From assembly GCA_963662155.1 (NCBI GenBank), contig OY759271.1, positions 19,313,229-19,377,228 of the forward strand: a stretch of DNA of 64,000 bases, given 5' to 3'. The notes below the pieces were generated by a model, which made no database searches, was not told the DNA's origin, and worked only from the letters and a program-made list of their open reading frames with translations. Positions within the stretch are counted from its first letter, which is position 1. Every line of letters starts with the position of its first letter. The translations under genes and the position numbers were made by a program. Shown piece by piece: positions 1 to 13,094 of the stretch. Origin of the DNA: Lamellibrachia columna (taxonomy: Eukaryota; Annelida; Polychaeta; Sabellida; Siboglinidae).

Positions 1-1083
1 TACTCATATCTCCTACAATTTACCCATACCTCCTACAATTTATCCATAATTCCTACAAGTTACCCATAACTCCTACAGTTTACCTATAATTTACAGTTTA
101 TCCATAATTCCTACAGTTTACCCAAACCTCCTACAGTTTACCAGAACTTCCTATTTAAAATTTTCGCCATAATTCCTACAGTTTACCCATAATTCCTACA
201 GTTTACCCATAATTCCTACAATTAACCCATAATTCCTTCAATAACCCATATTTCCTACAGTTTACTCTTATTTCCTACAATTTACTCATAACTCCTACAG
301 TTTACTCATCATTCTTACTGTTTACCTATAACTAAAATCTACCATACCTCCTATAGTTTACCCATAACTCCTACAGTTTACCCATAATTCCTACAGATTA
401 CCCATAACTCCTACAATTTACCCATAATTCCTACAGTTTACCCTTAACTCCTACAATTTACACATAATTCCTACAATTTATCCATAATTCCTACAGTTTA
501 CCTAAAAGTCCTACAGTTACCCATACTTCCTACAGTTTATCCATACTCCCTACAGTTTACCTCAAAGTCCTACAATTACCCATACCTCCTGCAGTTTACC
601 CATAATTTATACAGTTTTCCTATAACTACAATTTACCATACCTCCTACAGTTTACCTATAACTACAATTTACCATACCTCCTACTGTTTACCCATAACTC
701 ATACAGTTTACTAATAATTCCAACAGTTTACCCATAAATCCTACAGTTTACTAATAATTCCAACAGTTTACCTATAACTCCTACAGTTTACCCTTATCTC
801 CTACAGTTTATCCATCATTCCTACAATTTACCCAAACCTCCTACAGTTTACCCATAATTCATACAGTTTACCTATAACTACAAATTACCATACCTCCTAC
901 AGTTTACCCATAACTCCTACAGTTTACCCATAAATCGTACAGTTTACCCATAACTCATACAGTTTACCCTTAATTCTTACAGTTTTCTCATAACTCCTAC
1001 ATTTTATCCATTATTCCAAAACTTTACCAAAACCTCCTACAGTTTACCCATAATTCCTACAATTTACCCATATCTCCTACAGT
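1..1083 (-). repeat. 20-bp minisatellite, minus orientation
   Basis: Tandem units read TTTACCCATAATTCCTACAG on the plus strand, the reverse complement of the main array. Variants carry AACTCC, ACCTCC or TATTTCC. No gene is visible. Confidence 0.93.
141..170 (-). repeat. Marker insert within the 20-bp array (copy 1, inverted)
   Basis: A non-repeat segment of about 30 bp, ending TTTTCGCCAT, interrupts the 20-bp phase. It is the reverse complement of the insert found at 3,055, 6,108, 7,794, 8,421 and 10,377, so it marks a higher-order unit. Confidence 0.75.
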
Positions 1084-1332
1084 TTCGAGTGGGAGCGTAC
1101 AAGCGAAAGTCCACCAACAATAGGTGACCAATGTCAAAAAGACAAGACGAATAGGAGCGCACAAGCCAAAGTCCACCAATAGTGACTGACCAATACCAAA
1201 AAGATAAGACGAGTGGGAGCACACAAGTCAAAGTCCACCAATAATAGGTGACAAATGTCAAAATAGACAAGACAAGTGGGAGCACACAAGTTAAAGTCGA
1301 CCAATAATGGGTGAACAATATAAAAAAAATAC
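1084..1332 (-). repeat. 63-bp repeat block, subunits g-c-b-a inverted
   Basis: Four subunits of about 63 bp in minus orientation. Reading the minus strand they give type a (CCCATTATTGGT), b (CCTATTATTGGTGG), c (GTCAGTCACTATTGG) and terminal type g (GGACTTTCGCTTGTACG), which joins directly to the 20-bp array. The open frame at 1,064-1,318 is the repeat itself. Confidence 0.85.
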
Positions 1333-2460
1333 CAGTTTACCCATAAATCCTACAGTTTATCCATACCTCCTACAATTTACATATTACTACAATTTATCAT
1401 ACCTTCTACAGGTTACCCGTAACTCCTACAGTTTACCCATAATTCCTACAGTTTACCCATAACTCCTACTGTTTACCCATAGTTCCTACAATTTACCCAT
1501 AATTCCTACAGTTTACCTATAATTTCTACATTTTATCCATAATTCCTACAATTTACTCATAATTCCTACAGGTTACCCATAACTTCTACTATATACCCAT
1601 TCCTCTTACAGTTTACCCATAATTCCTACAGGTTACCCATAATTCCTACAGGTTACCCATATCTCCTACAATTTACCCATTATTCCTACAATTTACCCAT
1701 ACCTTCTACAGTTTACCCATAATCCCTACAGGTTACCCATAATTCCTACAGTTTATCCATAATTCCTACAGTTTACTTATAATTCCTACAGGTTTCCCAT
1801 AACTCCTACAGTTTACCCATAATTCCTACAGTTTACCCATAACTCCTACAGTTTACCCATAATTCCTACAATTTACCCATAATTCCTACAGTTTACCTAT
1901 AATTTCTACATTTGATCCATAATTCCTACACTTTACTCATAATTCCTACAGGTTACCCATAACTTCTACAATTTACCCATACATCTTACAGTTTACCCAT
2001 AATTCCTACAGGTTACCCATGATTCCTACATGTACCCATACCTCCTACAGTTTACCCATAATTCCTACAATTTACCCATACCTCCTACAGTTTACCCATA
2101 ATCCCTACAGGTTACCCATAATTCCTACAGTTAATCCATAATTCCTACAGTTTACCTATAATTTATACATTTGATCCATAATTCCTACACCTTTTACTCA
2201 TAATTCCTACAGGTTACCCATAACTTCTACAATTTACCCATACATCTTACAGTTTACCCATAATTCCTACAGGTTACCCATGATTCCTATATGTACCCAT
2301 ACCTCCTACAGTTTACCCATAATTCCTACAATTTACCCATACCTCCTACAGTTTACCCATAATCCCTACAGGTTACCCATAATTCCTACAGTTAATCCAT
2401 AATTCCTACAGTTTACTCTTAGTTCCTAAAGTTTACTCATATCTCCTACAATTTACCCAT
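1333..2460 (-). repeat. 20-bp minisatellite, minus orientation, with ~260-bp duplication
   Basis: Continuation of the 20-bp array. A segment starting at about 1,891 (with ACATTTGATCCATAATTCC) recurs at about 2,150, an internal duplication of roughly 13 units. The array turns around at 2,460. Confidence 0.9.
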
Positions 2461-4160
2461 AGGAATTATGGATAAACTGTAGGATTTAAGGGTAAACTGT
2501 AGGAATTATGGGTAAACTGTAGGAGTTATTGGTAAACTGTAGGAGGTATGGTAAATTGTAGTTATAGGTAAACTGTAGGAGGTATGGTAAATTGTAGTTA
2601 TAGGTAAACTGTATAAATTATAGGTAAACTGCAGGAGGCATGTGTAATTGTAGGACTTATAGGTAAACTGTAGGGAGTATGGATAAACTGTTGGAGGTAT
2701 GGGTAACTGTAGGATTTATAGTTAAACTGTAGGAATTATGGATAAATTGTAGGAATTATGGGTAAACTGTAGGATTTAAGGGTAAACTGCAGGAATTATA
2801 GGTAAACTGTTGGAGTTATGGGTAAACTGTAGGAATTATGGGTAAACTGTAGGAGTTATGGGTAAACTGTAGGAGGTATGGTAGATTTAATTATAGTTAA
2901 ACAGTAAGAATGATGAATAAACTTTAGGAGGTATGAGTAAATTGAAGGAAATAAGAGTAAACTGTAGGAAATATGGGTAAGTTGTAGTAATTATGGGTTA
3001 ATTGTAGGAATTATGGGTAAACTGTAGGAATTATGGGTAAACTGTAGGAATTATGGCGAAAATTTGCAAATAGGAAGTTCTGGTAAATTGTAAGAGGTAA
3101 GGGTAAACTGTAGGAATTAATGATAAACTGTAGGAGTTATGAGTAAACTGTAGGAATTATGGGTAAACTGTAGGAGTTTTGGGTAACCTGTAGGAATTAT
3201 GGGTAAACTGTAGGAATTATGGATAAACTGTAGGAATTATGGGTAACCTGTATGGTTAATGGGTAAACTGTAGGAGATATGGTAAATTATAGGAATTATG
3301 GGAAAACTGTAGGAGTCATCAATAAACTGTAGAAATTATGGGTAAACTGTACGAATTATGGGTAACCTGTAGGAATTATTGATAAACCATAAGAGGTATG
3401 GGTAAATTGTAGGAGATATGAGTAAACCTTAGGAACTAAGAGTAAATTGTAGGAATTATGGATCAAATGTAGGAATTATGGGTAAATTGTAGGAATTATG
3501 AGTAAACTGTAGGAGTTATGGGTAAACTGTAGGAAATATGGGTAAACTGTAGGAGGTATGGTAAATTGTAGTTATAGGTAAACTGTATGAATTTTGGGTA
3601 AACTGTAGGAGGTATGGGTAATTGTAGGACTTATAGGTAAACTGCAGGAAGTATAAATAAAGTGTAGGATGTACGGGTAATTGTAGGACTTATAGGTAAA
3701 CTGTAGGAATTATGGATAAATTGTAGGAATTATGGGTAATCTGTAGGGTTAATTGAAACTGTTGGAATTATGGGTAAACTGTAGGAGTTATGGGTAAACT
3801 GTAGGAATTATGGGTAAACTGTAGGAGTTATTGGTAAACTGTAGGAAGTATGAGTAAATTTTAGGAAATAAGAGTAAACTGTTGGAAATATGGGTAAATT
3901 TTTGGAATTATGGGTTAATTGTAGGAATTATGGATAAACTGTAGGAATTATGGGTAAACTGTAGGAATTATGGGAAACCTGTAGGAATTATGGGTAAACT
4001 GTAGGAATTATGGAGAAACTGTAGGAATTATGGGTAACCTGTAGGGATTATGGGTAAACTGTAGGAGGTATGGGTAAATTTTAGGAATTATGGGTAAACT
4101 GTAGGAGTCATGAGTAAACTGTTGGAATTATGGGTAAACTGTAGGAGTTATGTGTAAACT
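2461..4160 (+). repeat. 20-bp minisatellite, plus orientation
   Basis: From 2,461 the same repeat runs in the opposite orientation (AGGAATTATGGATAAACTG). It contains marker insert copy 2 at 3,055-3,083 (GCGAAAATTTGCAAATAGGA). No gene is visible. Confidence 0.92.
3055..3083 (+). repeat. Marker insert within the 20-bp array (copy 2)
   Basis: GGCGAAAATTTGCAAAT followed by AGGAAGTTCTGG breaks the 20-bp phase. It is shared with five other positions in the array. Confidence 0.75.
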
Positions 4161-4460
4161 GGTCTTTTTTTTTACATTGGTTACCCATCATTGGTGGACT
4201 TTAACTTGTGCGCTCCACTCGTCTTATCTTTTTGGTATTGGTCAGTCACTGTTGGTGGACTTTGGGTTGGGCGCTCCCATTCGTCTTGTCTTTTTTTGAC
4301 ATTGGTCACCTATTATTAGTGGAGTTTGACTTGTGCGCTTCCATTCGTCTTGTCATTTTTTTCATTGGTCAGCCACTGTTGGTGGATTTTAACTTGTGCA
4401 CTCACACTCGTCTTGTCTTTTTCACACTGGTCAATCACTGTTGGTGGACTTTGACTTTCA
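4161..4460 (+). repeat. 63-bp repeat block, subunits a-c-d-e-f
   Basis: Five subunits each containing GGTGGACTTT or a close variant. Types appear in the order a, c, d, e, f, with type b missing. The end differs from later blocks: GACTTTCAGGG follows directly, without the GTGCATCGTCAGC segment. Confidence 0.85.
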
Positions 4461-5016
4461 GGGTAAACTGTAGGAGTTATGAGTAAACTGTAGGAATTAT
4501 GGGTAAATTGTAGGAGGTATAGGTAACCTGTAGGAATTATAGTTAAACTGTAGGAAATATGGATAAATTGTAGGAATTATGGGTAACCTGTAGGAATTAT
4601 GGGTAAACTGTAGGAATTATGGGTAAATTGTAGGAAATATGGATAAACTGAAGGAATTATGGATAACCTGTAGGAATTATGGGTAAACTGTAGGGGGTAT
4701 GGGTAAATTGTAGGAATTATGGGTAAACTGTAGGAGTTATGAGTAAATTAGGAATGATAGGTAAACTATAGGAGTTATGGGTAACCTGTAGGAATTATGA
4801 GTAAACTGTAGGAATTATGGATTAAATGTAGTAATTATAGGTAAACTGTAGGAATTATGGGTAAATTGTAGGAATTATGGGTAAACTGTAGGAGTTATGG
4901 GTAAACTGTAGGAATTATTGGTAAATTGTAGGAGTAACGGGTAAACTGTAGGAGGTATGATGAAATGTAGTTATAGATAAATTGTAGGAGGTATGGACAA
5001 ACGGTAGGAATTATGG

Positions 5017-5198
5017 CCTTTTTTGACATTGGTCACCCATTATTGGTGGACTTTGACTTGTACGCTCCCACTCGTCTTATCTTTTTTGTATTGGTCTGTC
5101 ACTGTTGGAGGACTTTGGCTTGTGCGCTACCATTCGTCTTGTCTTTTTGACATTGGTCACCTATTGTTGGTGGACTTTCGCTTGTACGTTCCCACTCG
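5017..5198 (+). repeat. 63-bp repeat block, subunits a-c-g
   Basis: Three subunits. The last is type g (GGACTTTCGCTTGTACG) and runs directly into CTGTAGGAGATATGGG of the 20-bp array, the same junction seen at 17,309 and, inverted, at 1,084 and 16,592. Confidence 0.85.
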
Positions 5199-5560
5199 AA
5201 ACTGTAGGAGATATGGGTAAATTGTAGGAATTATGGGTAAACTGTAGGAGGTGTTGGTAAACTGTTGGAATAATGGATAAAATGTAGGAGTTATGAGTAA
5301 ACTGTAGGAATTAAGGGTAACCTGTAGGAATTATGAGTAAACTGTAGGATTAATGGATCAAATGTAGAAATTATAAGTAAACTGTAGGAATTATGGGTAA
5401 ATTTTAGGAATTATGGGTAAACTGTAGGTGTGATGGGTAAACTGTAGGAATTATGGGTAAACTTTAGTAGTTACGGGTAAAATGTAGGAAGTATGATAAA
5501 TTGTAGTTATAGGTAAATTGTAGGAGGTATTTATAAACTTGTAGGAGTTATGGGTAAACT

Positions 5561-5948
5561 GGTATTTTTTTTATATTGGTCTCCCATTATTGGTGGACTT
5601 TAACTTGTGCGCTCCCACTCGTCTTGCCTTTTTGACATTGGTCACCTATTATTTGTGGACTTTGACTTGTGTGCTCCCACTCGTCTTATCTTTTTGGTAT
5701 TGGTCAGTCACTATTGGTGGACTTTGGCTTGTGCGTTCCCATTCGTCTTGTCTTTGTTTGACATTGGTCACCTATTATTGGTGGACTTTGACTTGTGCGC
5801 TTCCACTTGTCTTGTCATTTTGACATTGATCAGCAACTGGTTGTGGACTTTAACTTGTGCACTCCCACTCGCCTTGTCTTTTTCACACTGGCCAGTCACT
5901 GTTGGTGAACTTTGAATTGTGGAAAAGTGCATCCTCAGCAAACTTTCA
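5561..5948 (+). repeat. 63-bp repeat block, subunits a-b-c-d-e-f
   Basis: Complete six-subunit block. It opens with GGTATTTTTTTTATATTGG and closes with the terminal segment GTGCATC-TCAGCAAACTTTCAG. Two forward frames are open across nearly all of it because the period is 21 codons. Confidence 0.88.
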
Positions 5949-6107
5949 GGGTAAACTGTAGGAGATATGGGTAAATTGTAGGAATTATGGGTAAATTGTA
6001 GGAGGTATGAGTAAATTTTAGGAAATAAGAGTAAACTGTAGGAAATATTGGTAAATTGTAGGAATTACGGATTAATTGTAGGAATTATGGGTAAACAGTA
6101 AGAATTA

Positions 6108-6138
6108 TGGCGAAAATTTGCAAATTGGAAGTTCTGGT
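6108..6138 (+). repeat. Marker insert (copy 3)
   Basis: GGCGAAAATTTGCAAATTGG then AAGTTCTGG interrupts the 20-bp array, as at 3,055. Confidence 0.75.
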
Positions 6139-6499
6139 AAAATGTAGGAGGTATGGTTAAACTGTAGGAATTATGGATAAATTGTAGGAGTTATGAGTAA
6201 ACTGTAGGAATTATGGGTAAACTGTAGGAGTTATGGGAAACCTGTAGGAATTATGGGTAAACCGTAGGAATTATGGATAAACTGTAGGAATTATGGGTAA
6301 CCTGTAGGGATTATGGGTAAACTGTAGGAGGTATGGGTAAATTGTAGGAATTATGGGTAAATTGTAGGAGTTATGGGTAAACTGTAGGAATTATGGGTAA
6401 ACTGTAGGAGTTATAGGTAAACTGTAGAAGGTATGATGAGATGTAGTTATATGTAAATTTTAGGAGGTATGGATAAACTGTAGGAGTTATGGGTAAACT

Positions 6500-6761
6500 G
6501 GTCTTTTTTTACATTGGTCACCCATTATTGGTCGACTTTAACTTGTGCGCTCCCACTCGTCTTGTCTTTTTTGACATTGGTCACCTATTATTGGTGGACT
6601 TTGACTTGTGTGCTCCCACTCGTCTTATCTTTTTGTTATTGGTCAGTCACTATTGGTGGACTTTGGCATGTGCGCTCCCATTCGTCTTGTCTTTTTCACA
6701 CTGGCCAGTCACTGTTGGTGAACTTTGACTTGTTGAAAATTGCATCGTCAGCAAACTTTCA
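6500..6761 (+). repeat. 63-bp repeat block, subunits a-b-c-f
   Basis: Four subunits; types d and e are absent. The block ends with TGCATCGTCAGCAAACTTTC. Block 12,832-13,094 has the same subunit composition. Confidence 0.87.
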
Positions 6762-7245
6762 GGGTAAACTGTAGGAGATATGGGTAAATTGTAGGAATGA
6801 TGGTTAATTGAAGGAGGTATGAGAAAATTTTTTGAAATAAGAGTAAACTGTAGGAAATATGGGTAAATTGTAGGAATTATGGGTTAATTGTAGGAATTAT
6901 GGGTAAACTGTAGGATGTATGGGTAACCTGTAGGAATTATGGGTAACCTGTAGGTATTATGGGTATACTTTAAGATATATGGGTAAATTGTAGAAGTTAT
7001 GGGTAACCTTTATGAATTATGAGTAAACTGTAGGAATTATGGATAAAATGTAGAAATTATAGGTAAATTGTAGGAATTATGGGTAAATTGTAGGAATTAT
7101 GGGTAAACTGTAGGAGTTATGGGTAAACTGTAGGAATTATGGGTAAACTGTAGGAGTGATGGGTAAACTGTAGAAAGTATGATAAGTTGTAGTTATATGT
7201 AAATTGTAGGAGGAATTGATAAACTGTAGAAATTATTGATTAACT

Positions 7246-7634
7246 GGTATTTTTTTTATATTAGTCTCCCATTATTGGTGGACTTTAACTTGTGAGCTCC
7301 CACTCGTCTTGCCTTTTTTGACATTGGTCACCTATTATTTGTGGACTTTGACTTCTGTGCTCCCACTCGTCTTATCTTTTTGGTATTGGTCAGTCACTAT
7401 TGGTGGACTTTGGCTTGTGCGCTCCCATTCGTCTTGTCTTTTTTTGACATTGGTCACCTATTATTGGTGGACTTTGACTTGTGCGCTTCCATTTGTCTTG
7501 TCATTTTGACATTGATCAGCAAGTGGTGGTGGACTTTAACTTGTGCACTCCCACTCGCCTTGTCTTTTTCACACTGGCCAGTCACTGTTGGTGAAATGTG
7601 ACTTGTGGAAAAGTGCATCGTCAGCAAACTTTCA
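7246..7634 (+). repeat. 63-bp repeat block, subunits a-b-c-d-e-f
   Basis: Complete six-subunit block with the standard opening (poly-T after CTGGTA) and the closing GTGCATCGTCAGCAAAC segment. Confidence 0.88.
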
Positions 7635-7793
7635 GGGTAAACTGTAGGAGATATGGGTACATTGTAGGAATGATGGGTAAACTGTATGAGGTATGAGTAA
7701 ATTTGAGGAAATAAGAGTAATCTGTAGGAAATATTGTTAAATTGTAGGAATTATGGGTTAATTGTAGGAATTATGGGTAAACTGTTGGAATTA

Positions 7794-7823
7794 TGGTGAA
7801 AATTTGCAAATTGGAAGTTCTAG
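7794..7823 (+). repeat. Marker insert (copy 4)
   Basis: GGTGAAAATTTGCAAATTGG then AAGTTCTAG; one of six copies of the array marker. Confidence 0.72.
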
Positions 7824-8143
7824 TAAAATGTAGGAGGTATGGGTAAACTGTAGGAATTATGGATAAACTGTAGGAGTTATGAGTAAATTGTAGGTATTAT
7901 AGGTAAACTGTAAGATGTTTGGGTAAATTGTAGAAGTTATGGGTAACCTGTAGGAATTATGGATAAATGTAGAAATTATAGGTAAACTGTAGGAATTATG
8001 GGTAAATTGTAGGAATTATGGGTAAACTGAAGGAATTATGGGTAAACTGTAGGAGTTACGGGAAACTGTAGAAGGTATGATAAATTGTAGTTATATGTAA
8101 ATTGTAGGAGGTATGGATAAACTGTAGGAGTTATGGGTAAACT

Positions 8144-8281
8144 GGTCTTTTTTTATATTGGTCACCCATTATTGGTCGACTTTAACTTGTGCGCTCCCTC
8201 TCGTCTTGTCTTTTTTGACATTGGTCACCTATTATTGGTGAACTTTGACTTGTGGAAAAGTGCATTGTCAGCAAACTTTCA
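8144..8281 (+). repeat. 63-bp repeat block, shortest form
   Basis: Only two subunits remain: type a, then a subunit starting like b and ending like f (GGTGAACTTTGACTTGTGG). It closes with GTGCATTGTCAGC. This looks like internal loss by unequal exchange. Confidence 0.85.
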
Positions 8282-8420
8282 GGGTAAACTGTAGGATATA
8301 TGGGTAAATTGTAGGAATAATGGGTAAACTGTAGGAGGTATGAGTAAATTTTAGGAAATAAGAGTAAACTGTAGGAAATATCGGTAAATTGTAGGAATTA
8401 TGGGTAAACTGTAGGAATTA

Positions 8421-8450
8421 TGGCGAAAATTTGCAAATTGGAAGTTCTGG
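8421..8450 (+). repeat. Marker insert (copy 5)
   Basis: GGCGAAAATTTGCAAATTGG followed by AAGTTCTGG within the 20-bp array. Confidence 0.75.
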
Positions 8451-9011
8451 TAAAATGTAGCAGGTATGGTTAAACTGTAGGAATTATGGATAAACTGTAG
8501 GAGTTATGAGTAAACTGTAGGAATTACGGGTAAACTGTAGGAGTGATGGGAAACCTGTAAGAATTATGGATAAACTATAGGAATTATGGATAAACTGTAG
8601 GAATTATGGGTAACCTGTAGGGATTATGGGTAAACTGTAGGAAGTATGGGTAAATTGTAGGAATTATGTGTAAACTGTAGGATGTATGGGTAACCTGTAG
8701 GAATTATGGGTAACCTGTAGGTATTATGGGTATACTGTAAGATGTATGGGTAAATTGTAGAAGTTATGGGTAACCGGTAGGAATTATGAGTAAACTGTAG
8801 GAATTATGGATAAAATGTAGAAATTAAAGGTAACTATAGGAATTATTGGTAAATTGTAGGAATTATGGGTAAACTGTAGGAGTTGTGGGTAAACTGTAGG
8901 AATTATGGGTAAACTGTAGGAGTTATGGGTAAACTGTAGAAGGTATGATACATTGTAGTTATATGTAAATTGTAGGAGGTATGGATAAACTGTAGGAGTT
9001 ATGGGTAAACT

Positions 9012-9399
9012 GGTCTTTTTTATATTGGACACCCATTATTGGTCGACTTTAACTTGTGCGCTCCCACTCGTCTTGTCTTTTTTGACATTGGTCACCTATT
9101 ATTGGTGGACTTTGACTTGTGTGCTCCCACTCGTTTTATCTTTTTGGTATTGGTCAGTCACTATTGGTGGACTTTGGCTTGTCCGCTCCCATTCGTCTTG
9201 TCTTTTTTTGACATTGTTCACCTATTATTGGTGGACTTTGACTGGTGCGCTTCCACTCGTCTTGTCAATTTGACATTGGTCAGCCGCTGTTGGTGGACTT
9301 TAACTTTTGCACTCCCACTCGTCTTGTCTTTTTCACACTGGTCAGTCACTGTTGGTGGACTTTGACTTGAGCAGAAGTGCATCGTCAGCGAACTTTCAG
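9012..9399 (+). repeat. 63-bp repeat block, subunits a-b-c-d-e-f
   Basis: Complete six-subunit block; the closing segment reads GTGCATCGTCAGCGAAC. Confidence 0.88.
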
Positions 9400-9954
9400 G
9401 GTAAACTGTTGGATATATGGGTAAATTGTAGGAATGATGGGTAAATTGTAGGAGGTGTGGGTAAACTGTAGGAATGATGGATAAACTGTAGGAGTTATGA
9501 GTAAACTGTTGGATTATGGTTAAACTGTAGTAGGTATGGGTAACCTGTAGGAATTATGGGTAAACTTTAGGAAATATGGATAAACTGTAGGAATTATGGG
9601 TAACCTGTAGGAATTATGGGTAAATTGTAGGAGGTATGGTTAAATTGTAGGAATTATGGGTAAACTGTAGGGGTTATGAGTAAACTAGGAATAAGGGGTA
9701 AACTGTAGGAGTTATGGGTAACCTGTAGGAATTATGAGTAAATTGTAGGAATAATGGATCAAATGTAGAAATTATAGGTAAACTATAGGAATTATGGGTA
9801 AATTGTAGGAATTATGGGTAAATTGTAGGTGTGATGGGTAAACTGTAGGAATTATTTGTAAACTGTAGGAGTTACGGGTAAAATGTAGGAGGTATGATAA
9901 ATTATAGTTAAATTGTAGGAGGTATTGATAAACTGTAGGAATTATGGGTAAACT

Positions 9955-10218
9955 GGTATTTTTTTTATATTGGTCTCCCATTATTGGTGGACTTTAACTT
10001 GGGCGCTCCCACTCGTCTTGCCTTTTTTGACATTGGTCACCTATTATTTGTGGACTTTGACTTTAGCGCTTCCACTTGTCTTGTCATGTTGACATAAATC
10101 AGCAACTGGTGGTGGACTTTAACTTGTGCACTCCCACTCGCCTTGTCTTTTTCACACTGGCGAGTCACTGTTGGTGAACTTTGACTTGTGAAAAAGTGAA
10201 TCATCAGCAAACTTTCAA
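9955..10218 (+). repeat. 63-bp repeat block, subunits a-b/d-e-f
   Basis: Four subunits. The second begins as type b (CTATTATTTGTGG) and ends as type d (GCTTCCACTTG), so it is a b/d recombinant with type c lost between them. Confidence 0.85.
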
Positions 10219-10376
10219 GGTAAACTGTAAGAGATATGGGTAAATTGTAGGAATAATGGGTAAATTGTAGGAGGTATGAGTAAATTTTAGGAAATAAGAG
10301 TAAACTGTAGGAAATATCGGTAAATTGTAGGAATTATGTGTTAATTGTAGGAATTATAGGTAAACTGTAGGAATTA

Positions 10377-10407
10377 TGGCGAAAATTTGCAAATTGGAAG
10401 TTCTGGT
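10377..10407 (+). repeat. Marker insert (copy 6)
   Basis: GGCGAAAATTTGCAAATTGG followed by AAGTTCTGG; the last plus-orientation copy in the array. Confidence 0.75.
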
Positions 10408-10948
10408 AAAATGTAGGAGCTATGGGTAAACTGTAGGAATTAGGAATAAACTGTAGGAGTTATGAGTAAACTGTAAGAATTATGGGTAAACTGTAGGAGT
10501 TATGGGAAACCTGTAGGAATTATGGGTAAATTATAGGAATTATGGATAAACTGTAGGAATTATGGGTAACCTGTAGGGATTATGGGTAAACTGTAGGAGG
10601 TATGGGTAAATTGTTGGAATTATGGGTAAACTGTAGGAGGTACGGGTAACCTGTAGGAATTATGGGTAACCTGTAGGTATTATGGGTATACTGTAAGATG
10701 TATGGATAAATTTTTGAAGTTATGAGTAAACTGTAGAAATTATGAATAAAATGTAGAAATTATAGGTAAACTGTAGGAAATATGGGTAAATTGTAGGAAT
10801 TATGGGTAAACTGTAGGTGTTATGGGTAAACTGTAGGAATTATGGGTAAACTGTAGGAGTTACGGGTAAACTGTAGAAGATATGATAAATTGTAGTTATA
10901 TGTAAATTGTAGGAGGTATGGATAAACTTTAGGAGTTATGGGTAAACT

Positions 10949-11274
10949 GGTCTTTTTTTATATTGGTCACCTATTATTGGTCGACTTTAACTTGTGCGCT
11001 CCCACTCGTCTTATCTTTTTGGTATTGGACAGTCACTATTGGTGGACTTTGGCTTGTCCGCTCCCATTCATCTTGTCTTTTTTTGACATTGGTCACCTAT
11101 TATTGGTGGACTTTGACTTGTGCGCTTCCACTCGTCTTGTCATTTTGACATTGGTCAGCCGCTGTTGGTGGACTTTAACTTGTGCACTCCCACTCGTCTT
11201 GTCTTTTTCACACTGGTCAGTCACTGTTGGTGGGCTTTGACTTGTGCAGAAGTGCATCGTCAGCAAACTTTCAG
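10949..11274 (+). repeat. 63-bp repeat block, subunits a-c-d-e-f
   Basis: Five subunits; b is missing, as in the first plus-orientation block. The block closes with GTGCATCGTCAGCAAAC. Confidence 0.87.
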
Positions 11275-11778
11275 GGTAAACTGTTGGAGATATGGGTAAA
11301 TGGTATTAATTATGGGTAAATTGTAGGAGGTATGGGTAAACTGTAGGAATGATGGATAAACTGTAGGAGTTATGAGTAAACTGTAGGAATTATGGGTAAA
11401 CTGTAGTAGGTATGGGTAACCTGTAGGAATTATGGGTAAACTATAGGAAATATGGATAAACTGTAGGAATTATGGGTAAACTGTAGGAGGTATGGTTAAA
11501 TTGTAGGAATTATGGGTAAACTGTAGGAGTTATGGGTAATCTGTAGGAATTATGAGTAAACTGTAGGAATAATGGATCAAATGTAGAAATTATAGGTAAA
11601 CTGTAGGAATTATGGGTAAATTGTAGGAATTATGGGTAAACTGTAGGAGTGATGGGTAAACTGTAGGAATTATGGGTAAACTGTAGGAGTTACGGGTAAA
11701 CTCTAGGAGGTATGATCAATTGTAGTTATAGATAAATTGTAGGAGGTATGGATAAACTGTAGTAGTTATGGGTAAACT

Positions 11779-12167
11779 GGTATTTTTTTTATATTGGTCT
11801 CCCATTATTGGTGGACTTTTACTTGTGCGCTCCCACTCGTCTTGCCTTTTTTGACATTGGTCACCTATTATTTGTGGACTTTGACTTGTGTGCTCCCACT
11901 CGTCTTATCTTTTTGGTATTGGTCAGTCACTATTGGTGGACTTTGGCTTGTGCGCTCCCATTCATCTTGTCTTTTTTTTGACATTGGTCACATATTATTG
12001 GTGGACTTTGACTTGTGCGCTTCCACTTGTCTTGTCATTTTGACATTGATCACAACTGGTGGTGGACTTTAACTTGTGCACTCCCACTCGCTTTGTCTTT
12101 TTCACACTGGCCAGTCACTGTTGGTGAACTTTGACTTGTGGAAAAGTGCATCGTCAGCAAACTTTCA
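11779..12167 (+). repeat. 63-bp repeat block, subunits a-b-c-d-e-f
   Basis: Complete block with the standard opening and closing segments. Confidence 0.88.
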
Positions 12168-12831
12168 GGGTAAACTGTAGGAGATATGGGTAAATTGTAG
12201 GAATGATGGGTAAACTGTAGGAGGAATGAGTAAATTTTAGGAAATAAGAGTAAACTGTAGGAAATATGGGTAAATTGTAGGAATTATGGGTTAATTGTAG
12301 GAATTATGGGTAAACTGTAGGAGTTATGGGTAAACTGTAGGAATTATGGGTAAACTGTAGGAGTTATGGGAAACCTGTAGGAATTATGGGAAAACTATAG
12401 GAATTATGGATAAACTGTAGGAATTATGGGTAACCTGTTGGGATTATGGGTAAACTGTAGGAGGTATGGGTAAATTGTAGGAATTATGGGTAAACTGTAG
12501 GAAGTATGGGTAACCTGTAGGAATTATGAATAACCTGTAGGTATTATGGGTATACTGTAAGATGTATGGGTAAATTGTAGAAGTTATGGGTAACCTGTAG
12601 GAATTATGAGTAAACTGTAGGAATTATGAATAAAATGTAGAAATTATAGGTAAACTGTAGGAATTATGGGTAAATTGTAGGAATTATGGGTAAACTGTAG
12701 GAGTTATGAGTAAACTGTAGGAATTATGGGTAAACTGTAGGAGTTACGGGTAAACTGTAGAAGGTATGATAAATTGTAGTTATATGTAAATTGTAGGAGG
12801 TATGGATAAACTGTAGGAGTTATGGGTAAAC

Positions 12832-13094
12832 TGGTCTTTTTTTATATTGGTCACCCATTATTGGTCGCCTTTAACTTGTGCGCTCCCACTCGTCTTGTCT
12901 TTTTTGACATTGGTCACCTATTAATCGTGGACTTTGACTTGTGTTCTCCCACTCGTCTTATCTTTTTGTTATTGGTCAGTCACTATTGGTGGACTTTGGC
13001 TTGTGCGCTCATATTCATCTTGTCTTTTTCACACTGGCCAGTCACTGTTGGTGAACTTTGACTTGTGGAAAAGTGCATCGTCAGCAAACTTTCA
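12832..13094 (+). repeat. 63-bp repeat block, subunits a-b-c-f
   Basis: Four subunits with d and e absent. Composition and flanks match the block at 6,500, so the two probably descend from one higher-order unit. Confidence 0.87.
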
